Position numbers and translations under genes: made by a program. The notes beneath the pieces are model-generated. The model had not been told where the DNA came from. It ran no database searches and was given only the letters and a program-made list of their open reading frames with translations. A stretch of DNA of 5,953 nucleotides from Streptosporangiaceae bacterium. GTDB lineage: Bacteria; Actinomycetota; Actinomycetes; Streptosporangiales; Streptosporangiaceae. The stretch spans positions 1 through 5,953 of the forward strand of contig JASHSO010000207.1 in assembly GCA_030038715.1 (NCBI GenBank), read 5' to 3'. This document shows positions 1 to 4,797 of this stretch, piece after piece; the first letter of the stretch is position 1, and the number at the start of each line of letters is the position of its first letter.

Positions 1-110
1 GAGTATCAGCGCCCAGGCCAACTCCTGCGCCCATACACTGGCCAACCTCCGCCCATACCATCCCGGCGCGCAGACAACCGAAAGAGGGCAAAACACCTGG
101 TCAGTACGGG
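1..110. other. left flank, no gene seen
   Basis: This stretch lies past the 3' end of the tRNA gene. I see no open frame with coding character, no convincing hairpin and no copy of the tRNA 3' end that would mark an integration site. A weak, degenerate repetition is visible: CGCCCATAC occurs at 28-36 and 50-58, and GGCCAAC occurs twice about 23 bases apart. It is too short and imperfect to be called a repeat array. Confidence 0.5.
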
Positions 111-183
111 TGCGCCGCCAGGGATTTGAACCCCGAACCCGCGGATTAAGAGTCCGCTGCTCTGCCAATTGAGCTAGCGGCGC
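111..183 (-). tRNA. tRNA-Lys (anticodon CUU)
   Basis: Read on the minus strand, the 73 nt fold as a complete cloverleaf. The 7-bp acceptor stem pairs GCGCCGC with GCGGCGC, and the discriminator base is A. The D arm is closed by GCTC and GAGC. The 5-bp anticodon stem pairs GCGGA with TCCGC around the loop CTCTTAA, giving anticodon CTT, which reads AAG lysine codons. The T arm is CGGGG-TTCAAAT-CCCTG with one G-U pair. The CCA tail is not encoded (the next bases are CCC), as is common in actinobacteria, so it would be added enzymatically. The gene follows the oxidase gene in the same direction but after a hairpin, and is probably transcribed separately. Confidence 0.96.
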
Positions 184-196
184 TAGAGACGGAGCG

Positions 197-227
197 ATCG
201 TAGCGTAACTCATCTGCCAGGTGCGAA
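197..227 (-). promoter_or_regulatory. possible promoter of the tRNA gene
   Basis: On the minus strand a TACGAT hexamer (202-197) lies 13 nt before the tRNA 5' end, at a distance suiting a very short leader. A TTCGCA hexamer (227-222), matching the TTGACA consensus at 4 of 6 positions, lies upstream. The 19-nt spacer is a little long. This is a weak match, offered only because a strongly expressed tRNA needs a promoter in this gap. Confidence 0.25.
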
Positions 228-251
228 TCATGCCCGAACCCATCCCGCGCC

Positions 252-288
252 GCTGGCGAACGCAGCCGGCGCTCTGCGCGACGCCAGC
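252..288 (-). terminator. nested hairpin after the oxidase gene
   Basis: Two nested perfect stems are visible. The outer stem pairs GCTGGCG (252-258) with CGCCAGC (282-288). The inner stem pairs CGCAG (261-265) with CTGCG (274-278). They are separated by a small internal loop and close an 8-nt loop. The structure starts 2 nt past the oxidase stop codon on the minus strand, where a terminator is expected. No U-run follows, so it may be a U-less GC terminator of the sort proposed in actinomycetes, or an mRNA-stabilising 3' end. It would separate the oxidase transcript from the tRNA gene. Confidence 0.45.
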
Positions 289-290
289 AC

Positions 291-1706
291 TCATCCCCCG
301 AGGAACCTGCTCATGAACCGGGCAGCTCCAGACGGCCGGCCGGTCCTCACTTCCTGCCAGTCCGCCATCCGCATGACCTGCAGGCCCGCGTTCAAGCCGA
401 GCCAGCGCAGCGGTTCGGGCTCCCAGCGCGGCGAGCGGTGCCCGACCCACGGCAGCCCCGTCAGGTCGCTGGACGTGCCCGTAACCAGGTCAGCCAGCGT
501 CCGGCCGGCCAGATTAGTCGTCGAGACCCCGTCACCGACGTAGCCGCCCGCCCAGCCGATCCCGGTAGCCGGGTCGAGGCCGACAGACGCGCACCAGTCG
601 CGCGGGACGCCGAGCGGCCCGCCCCAGTGGTGCGTCATCCGTGCGGTGCCCAGCACCGGGAAGAGCTCGATCAGGGTCTGGCGCAGCGTCCCGAACACCG
701 CAGGCACCCGGTCGTAGGACGACCTGATCGCCGAGCCGAGGTGATACGGCGCGCCGCGTCCGCCGAAGGCAAGCCGTCCGTCCGATGTCCGCTGCCCGTA
801 GATGACCAGGTGCCGGAAGTCGCCGAATGTCGGCCGGGAGAACAGGCCGATCTGGTCCCACACCGGGTCCGGCAGCGGCTCGGTAGCGATCATCAGCGAG
901 TACAGCGGCGCAACTGCCCGGTGGAAACCTGGCAGCCCAGCCGTGTAGCCCTCCGTCGCCCTGATCACGTGCCCGGCATGAACAGTGCCGGAACCAGTGA
1001 CCAGCCGCCCTGGCTCTATCGCCAGCACCGGGGTGCGCTCGTAGACAGAAACTCCAGCCTGCCTAACAGCGTCGGCCAGCCCGCGGGCGAGGCGTGCCGG
1101 GTGGATGGCCGCGCAGTGCGGGGTGTAGGTACCGCCGAGCACGTCCGTCGCCGACACGGCCGCGCGCGCCTGCGCGGCATTCAGCAGCCGCAGGTCCGTC
1201 TCTCCGAAGCCGAACTCGCGGAACTCGGCCACCTCGGCCCGGGCTCGCTCGAGCTGGGCTGGCGAACGGGCCAGCATGACGGTGCCGCCCCTGGCCCAGT
1301 GGCAGTCGATGCCCTCGTCTGCCACGACCTTGCCCACCTCGTCGACCGTGGTGTACAGGGCACGCTGCATGGCAATCGCGGCGTCCCGGCCTGCCATCCG
1401 GCTGAGCTTGGCCAGCGATGCGGGAAACAGTGCCGAGCACCACCCCCCGTTCCGTCCTGAGGCACCGTAACCGGCGATCTCCCGCTCGCACACCACTATC
1501 CTCAGCCGGGGATCCCGCTTGATCAGGTAGTAAGCCGTCCACAGGCCGGTGAAGCCCGCGCCGGCGATCGCCACATCTGCTTGTGTGTCACCTGGCAGCG
1601 GCTCGCCGGGCTGCAGGCTGCCTGGCACCGTGTCGAGCCAGAACGACAGTGACCGGTAGGGGTCACCGTCCTGCTGGTTCGGGTCGGGCGCAGCCATGCT
1701 GTACAT
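291..1706 (-). CDS. FAD-dependent amine oxidase, DAO/OrdL-like
   Basis: This 471-residue protein is a predicted cytosolic flavoenzyme of the D-amino-acid oxidase superfamily (DadA/OrdL group). Such enzymes oxidise amine substrates, usually passing electrons to oxygen; gamma-glutamylputrescine oxidase is a relative. Visible marks are a Rossmann FAD motif GAGFTG at residues 49-54 with an acidic residue, E74, ending the second strand. The hallmark GASGRNGGW is at 81-89, HWGGPLGVPRDW at about 360-371, and the C-terminal FAD-closing segment GWAGGYVGDG followed by STTNLAGRTLADL at 384-407. Length is normal for the group. I see no signal peptide or membrane segment. The start is ATG at 1704-1706; a second ATG three codons later is possible, and neither has a strong Shine-Dalgarno site. 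It is divergent from the phosphatase gene with a 47-bp gap. The substrate cannot be read from sequence; polyamine derivatives, amino acids or Amadori compounds are all possible. Confidence 0.9.
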   Translation of the reverse strand: MYSMAAPDPNQQDGDPYRSLSFWLDTVPGSLQPGEPLPGDTQADVAIAGAGFTGLWTAYYLIKRDPRLRIVVCEREIAGYGASGRNGGWCSALFPASLAKLSRMAGRDAAIAMQRALYTTVDEVGKVVADEGIDCHWARGGTVMLARSPAQLERARAEVAEFREFGFGETDLRLLNAAQARAAVSATDVLGGTYTPHCAAIHPARLARGLADAVRQAGVSVYERTPVLAIEPGRLVTGSGTVHAGHVIRATEGYTAGLPGFHRAVAPLYSLMIATEPLPDPVWDQIGLFSRPTFGDFRHLVIYGQRTSDGRLAFGGRGAPYHLGSAIRSSYDRVPAVFGTLRQTLIELFPVLGTARMTHHWGGPLGVPRDWCASVGLDPATGIGWAGGYVGDGVSTTNLAGRTLADLVTGTSSDLTGLPWVGHRSPRWEPEPLRWLGLNAGLQVMRMADWQEVRTGRPSGAARFMSRFLGG

Positions 1707-1720
1707 GGTGGCAGCCAGCC

Positions 1721-1733
1721 GGCCTGCCAGGCC
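1721..1733. promoter_or_regulatory. palindrome in divergent gap, possible operator
   Basis: A perfect palindrome with 6-bp arms around one central base (GGCCTG-C-CAGGCC) sits in the 47-bp space between the divergent oxidase and phosphatase genes. A site here could control both promoters. Just beyond it, CATGC (1741-1745) and GCATG (1752-1756) form a second small inverted repeat that covers the chosen phosphatase start codon. I could not identify clear -10/-35 elements for either gene in the gap. In 70% GC DNA a palindrome of this size can occur by chance. Confidence 0.25.
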
Positions 1734-1753
1734 AATCGGGCATGCTTGGGTGC

Positions 1754-2296
1754 ATGACGGCCCAGATCCGGCACCGCATGCCGCCGCCAGCGCGTGACCC
1801 CGATCGCCAGTACCAGATCTGCGTGGTTTGCCTGGGCAACATCTGCCGGTCGCCGATGGCCGAGGTGGTGCTGAGGGCCGAGCTTGAGCGGGTGGGCCTG
1901 GACGGGAGAGTCGCGGTGCGAAGCGCGGGAACTGGCGACTGGCACCTCGGCGCGGCGATGGACCCCCGAGCCAGGGCCGAGCTGGCCAGGCGCGGGTACG
2001 ACGGGTCCGGGCACGAAGCGCGCCAGATCCAGCCGTCCTGGCTGGCCGATTATGACCTGCTGCTGGCCATGGACCGCGCGAACCTGGAGAGCCTGCGTGC
2101 GATGGCGGCCGACAGCGGGGAACTGGCAGGCCGGATCGAGCTGCTGCGCTCCTTTGACCCGCAGGCCGGCGAAGCTGCCGAGGTCCCCGACCCCTATTAC
2201 GGCGGCTGGCAGGAGTACGCGGAGGTCTTCGAGCTGGTGCATGCGGCCTCCCGCGGCCTGGCCCGCGCGCTGGTCGGCCTGCTCAAGCCCGGGTAA
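1754..2296 (+). CDS. ptpA: low-molecular-weight protein tyrosine phosphatase
   Basis: This 180-residue cytosolic phosphatase of the LMW-PTP family closely resembles Mycobacterium tuberculosis PtpA in motif order. The P-loop is C26-LGNIC-R32-S33, with nucleophile C26 and phosphate-binding R32. SAGTGDWH follows at 58-65, then DLLLAMDRAN at 101-110 and LLRSFDP at 130-136. The general-acid loop DPYYGG starts at D146, with the tyrosine pair Y148/Y149 matching the regulatory pair in PtpA. ATG 1754 is chosen for a short N-terminal lead. ATG 1742 and ATG 1778 are alternatives; 1778 would bring the catalytic Cys closer to the family's usual position. No start has a strong ribosome site. The gene ends 4 bp before the fructosamine-kinase gene, suggesting one transcript. 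Known activities of the family are phosphotyrosine hydrolysis and dephosphorylation of ribulosamine/erythrulosamine 5-phosphates; the neighbour favours the second. Confidence 0.93.
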   Translation: MTAQIRHRMPPPARDPDRQYQICVVCLGNICRSPMAEVVLRAELERVGLDGRVAVRSAGTGDWHLGAAMDPRARAELARRGYDGSGHEARQIQPSWLADYDLLLAMDRANLESLRAMAADSGELAGRIELLRSFDPQAGEAAEVPDPYYGGWQEYAEVFELVHAASRGLARALVGLLKPG

Positions 2297-2300
2297 CCGG

Positions 2301-3242
2301 GTGGACCCCGGCACTCGGGCGCGGCTCGAACTCCTGCTCCAGAGCGACATAACGGCCGTTCGTGATCTCGGCGGCCAGCACGGAGCCCGGCATTACCGGC
2401 TGCACCTGCCCGACGGCCGGGCTGCATTCGCGAAGGTCGCGGATGTCCGGCGAACCGTGCATCAGGAGGGGAACGAGGCCGAGCCCCCGGCTGCGGCCCG
2501 CCCCAGCCGGCAGTTCCAGGCGGGGCAGGGAACGCAGCCCGGATTCGCGGCCGAAGCCGCCGGCCTGCGCTGGCTGGCCAAGGCCGGCGCCGTGCCCGTT
2601 CCCGCGGTGCTCGGCCAGGACACGACGTGCCTGGTCATTGAGTGGGTCGCGGCAGGCGGGCCGACGCCGCAGGCAGCGGCAGGTTTCGGCCGCGACCTGG
2701 CGGCCCTGCACAAGGCCGGCGCCGCTCGCTTCGGCGCACCCTGGCCGGGTGAGATAGCCGGCCTGCCGCTGCCCAACGACCAGGCAGAATCCTGGCCCGA
2801 CTGGTACGCGACGAATCGGCTGCTGCCCTACGCCAGGATCGCCAGGGACGCCGGGACGCTAAGCGGCGCCGACGTCCGGCTCATGGAGTCTGTCGCGGCG
2901 CGCATAAGCGGGTCGGCCGGACCTGCCGAGCCGCCGAGCCGGATCCACGGCGACTGCTGGTCCGGCAACGTGCTGTGGGCCGGCGGCCGGGGCTGGCTGA
3001 TCGACCCGGCCGCGCACGGCGGGCACCGGGAGACTGACCTGGCCATGCTCGCCCTGTTCGGCGCGCCGTACCTGGACCATATCCTGGCCGCTTACCAGGA
3101 GGTCGCACCGCTCGCTGATGGCTGGCGCGCCAGGTTCCCGCTGCACCAGCTGCACCCGTTGCTGGTGCATGTCTGCCTGTTCGGTGCCGCCTACCGGAAT
3201 GACGCGCTCGCCGCCGCGCGGGCGGCGGCGAGCGCCGGCTGA
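2301..3242 (+). CDS. fructosamine/ketosamine 3-kinase family protein
   Basis: This 313-residue FN3K-family kinase (fructosamine kinase family, APH-like fold) would phosphorylate O3 of ketosamines on glycated proteins so that the sugar is released. From the GTG start, the glycine-rich loop is near 24-33 (GGQHGARHYR), the ATP-binding lysine is K45 in FAKV, and the helix-C glutamate is probably E85 in AAEAAGLRWL. The catalytic loop is HGDCWSGN at 216-223 (D218, N223), the metal-binding motif is IDPA (D235), and HRETDLAML follows at 242-250. GTG 2301 lies 4 bp after the ptpA stop without a good ribosome site, so translational coupling is likely. The frame stays open far upstream, but that part only overlaps ptpA. 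Oddities are a spacer of about 40 residues between K45 and E85, against roughly 15 in family members I recall, and no cysteine in the glycine-rich loop. Bacterial members mostly prefer ribulosamines and erythrulosamines to fructosamines. Confidence 0.9.
   Translation: MDPGTRARLELLLQSDITAVRDLGGQHGARHYRLHLPDGRAAFAKVADVRRTVHQEGNEAEPPAAARPSRQFQAGQGTQPGFAAEAAGLRWLAKAGAVPVPAVLGQDTTCLVIEWVAAGGPTPQAAAGFGRDLAALHKAGAARFGAPWPGEIAGLPLPNDQAESWPDWYATNRLLPYARIARDAGTLSGADVRLMESVAARISGSAGPAEPPSRIHGDCWSGNVLWAGGRGWLIDPAAHGGHRETDLAMLALFGAPYLDHILAAYQEVAPLADGWRARFPLHQLHPLLVHVCLFGAAYRNDALAAARAAASAG
3204..3235 (+). repeat. perfect 14-bp inverted repeat at end of kinase gene
   Basis: Positions 3204-3217 are the exact reverse complement of 3222-3235, with a 4-nt GCGG loop. 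All stem pairs are G-C except one A-T. The structure lies inside the last codons of the kinase gene, encoding an Ala/Arg-rich tail, and ends 4 nt before the stop codon. No U-run follows. It could act as a GC-only terminator or mRNA 3' stabiliser, or simply reflect alternating Ala/Arg codons in GC-rich DNA. Confidence 0.6.
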
Positions 3243-3255
3243 GCCCGCCGCCCGC
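3218..3255 (+). terminator. alternative hairpin across the kinase stop codon
   Basis: GCGGGCGGCGG (3218-3228) is the exact reverse complement of 3245-3255, enclosing a 16-nt loop that contains the TGA stop and a small inner stem (AGC-GCCG-GCT, 3231-3240). The left arm is shared with the 14-bp hairpin at 3204-3235, so the two cannot form together. The position between the ptpA-kinase pair and the exporter gene fits a transcription boundary. A U-run is lacking, so terminator activity is inferred only. Confidence 0.4.
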
Positions 3256-3318
3256 CTCTCACTCGGCCGAACCTCGCGACCGGCGTTACGCTTCCTCAGG
3301 TTGGCAAGCAACTTATGC

Positions 3319-3322
3319 GAGG
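3319..3322 (+). promoter_or_regulatory. ribosome binding site deciding the exporter start
   Basis: GAGG (continuing as GAGGTGG to 3325) lies 5 nt before the GTG at 3328. It is the best Shine-Dalgarno match in front of any candidate start of the exporter gene, and better than those before TTG 3301, GTG 3322 or ATG 3397. I saw no convincing promoter in the 85-bp gap 3243-3327; TACGCT at 3287-3292 is the nearest to a -10 box but has no -35 partner. Confidence 0.55.
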
Positions 3323-3327
3323 TGGCA

Positions 3328-4797
3328 GTGTCGAGCAGCAGCGCGACCGTCCAGACGGGCAGTCAGGCCGGGCCGGTCACCCGCCGCGGCCTCGCGATGG
3401 TGGTCGTGATGACCGGTGTGCTGATTACCGCGGTCGACACCACGATCGTCGTGCTGGCGCTGCCGACCATCGAGCGTGACCTGCACGTCTCGCTGGCATC
3501 GGTGATCTGGGTCGTGATCGGCTACCTGCTCGTCATCACGCTGCTGGCGACGCAGGTCGGGCGGCTTGGCGACATGTTCGGCCGGGTGCGGATGTACGCG
3601 GCTGGCTTTGCCGTCTTCGTGCTCGGCTCGCTGCTTTGCGCGCTGTCCTGGAACGAGGCGTCCATCATCTGCTTCCGCGTCCTGCAGGGCATCGGCGGCG
3701 CTTTCGTCACCGCCAACAGCGGTGCAGTGATCGCTGACCTTTACCCGCGGGAGCAGCGTGGCAAGGCATACGGCTACAACGCGGTCGGCTGGAGCCTCGG
3801 CGCCGTTCTGGGGATTATCCTCGGCGGGCTGATCGTCACCTACGTGTCCTGGCGCTGGATCTTCTGGATCAATGTGCCGATCGGCACGGCGGCACTGGTG
3901 TTGGCGACCCGCGTCCTGCGCGAGCGTGGCGAACGGGCCAGTAGGCACCTGGACCCGGGCGGCATGGTCACGCTGGGGCTCGGGCTGTTCGGCGTGCTGT
4001 GGGCGATGACCAAGCTGGCCACGACCAGCCTGACTGGCGAAGTAGTCGGCTACTTGGCTGGCGGAGTCGTGCTGCTTGCCGTGTTCGTGGTGCTAGAGCT
4101 GCGCCAGGCCGAGCCGATGCTCGACCTGAAGCTGTTCAAGATCCCGATGATGGCGCCGTCGCTGCTGGCGTCGCTGTTCCAGGGTCTTGCCAACTTCGCC
4201 GTGCTGTTCCTAGTGATCATGTACCTGCAGGGCGCCCGAGGGCTGACGCCGATCCACGCCTCGCTGCTGCTGATCCCCGGCTACGTCATCGGGTCCGCGA
4301 CCGGCCCGTTCGCCGGCCGGGTGGCCGACAAGGTCGGTCCGGTCATCCCGGCGACCGTGGGGCTGGCGACCCAGGTTGTCGCGCTGCTCATCTACGCTCA
4401 GCTGTCGCTGACCAGCGGGTTGTGGCTGGTCGTCCTCGGTAGCGTGATCAATGGCGCGGGGGCGAGCGCGTTCTTCCCCGCCAACAGCGCGGCGGTGATG
4501 AAGGCCTCGCCGCCCGCCGTGCTGGGCATTTCCTCGGGGATGCTGCGCACGTTCGCCAACATCGGGATGGTCTTCTCGTTCTCGACGGCAATCCTGATCG
4601 CGTCCAGGTCGATCTCACGCGGCCTGGCTTTCGCGATCTTCGTGGGCTCCACCAGCCTGCACGGTTACCTCGCCGCCGCATTCACCACGGGCCTGCACGC
4701 GGCGTTCTACACCTCGATGGCGTTCATGGCGCTGGCCGCCGTGCTATCAGCGATCCGCGCTGCTCCCGCGGTCTCGCGCCGGCCCGCCCGCTCCTGA
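3328..4797 (+). CDS. MFS drug exporter, DHA2 (EmrB/QacA) type
   Basis: This 489-residue integral membrane protein with about 14 hydrophobic helices is the layout of the DHA2 family of proton-driven drug exporters. The TM1 motif is D37-TTIVVLALP. Motif A, GRLGDMFGR, is at 78-86 between TM2 and TM3. RVLQGIGGA is at 117-125 in TM4, and the DHA2 hallmark SWRWIFWINVPIG is at 174-186. The second half follows a loop near 197-212. In motif C of TM5 (158-167, GAVLGIILGG) the usual Gly-Pro is Gly-Ile. GTG 3328 is chosen for its ribosome site; the frame upstream of it only shadows the kinase gene. The substrate is unknown, and no local regulator of the TetR or MarR type is in the window. The last 51 bp overlap the end of the convergent histidine-kinase gene. 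Confidence 0.92.
   Translation: MSSSSATVQTGSQAGPVTRRGLAMVVVMTGVLITAVDTTIVVLALPTIERDLHVSLASVIWVVIGYLLVITLLATQVGRLGDMFGRVRMYAAGFAVFVLGSLLCALSWNEASIICFRVLQGIGGAFVTANSGAVIADLYPREQRGKAYGYNAVGWSLGAVLGIILGGLIVTYVSWRWIFWINVPIGTAALVLATRVLRERGERASRHLDPGGMVTLGLGLFGVLWAMTKLATTSLTGEVVGYLAGGVVLLAVFVVLELRQAEPMLDLKLFKIPMMAPSLLASLFQGLANFAVLFLVIMYLQGARGLTPIHASLLLIPGYVIGSATGPFAGRVADKVGPVIPATVGLATQVVALLIYAQLSLTSGLWLVVLGSVINGAGASAFFPANSAAVMKASPPAVLGISSGMLRTFANIGMVFSFSTAILIASRSISRGLAFAIFVGSTSLHGYLAAAFTTGLHAAFYTSMAFMALAAVLSAIRAAPAVSRRPARS

Noticed and set aside
9..60. Degenerate 22-23-bp repetition near the left edge (CPISPR-like spacing considered)
   Set aside because: Only about two partial copies with short matches, no conserved full repeat and no distinct spacers; it is compatible with chance.
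111..183. tRNA gene as an integration site for a mobile element
   Set aside because: No integrase gene and no second copy of the tRNA 3' end occur in the window. Any element would lie left of the window and cannot be judged.
438..1460. Long plus-strand open frame of 340 codons
   Set aside because: It is antisense to the well-supported oxidase gene. Its translation is Arg/Pro-rich with no recognisable domain, typical of a shadow frame in GC-rich DNA.
1884..2300. Upstream extension of the fructosamine-kinase frame
   Set aside because: The frame is open, but it overlies the conserved ptpA sequence and its translation is Trp/Arg/Pro-rich without family similarity. The kinase homology begins just after GTG 2301.
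1523..2350. Minus-strand open frame of 275 codons across the divergent gap
   Set aside because: It overlaps ptpA in antisense and the oxidase start in another frame. It has no domain, and its composition is that of a shadow frame.
3118..3327. Upstream extension of the exporter frame
   Set aside because: It overlaps the kinase gene, is Cys/Arg/Pro-rich and adds nothing to the MFS fold. A good ribosome site precedes GTG 3328.
3313..3948. Minus-strand frame of 211 codons opposite the exporter
   Set aside because: It is antisense to conserved transmembrane helices, and its His/Asp/Arg-rich translation is the usual complement of hydrophobic codons.
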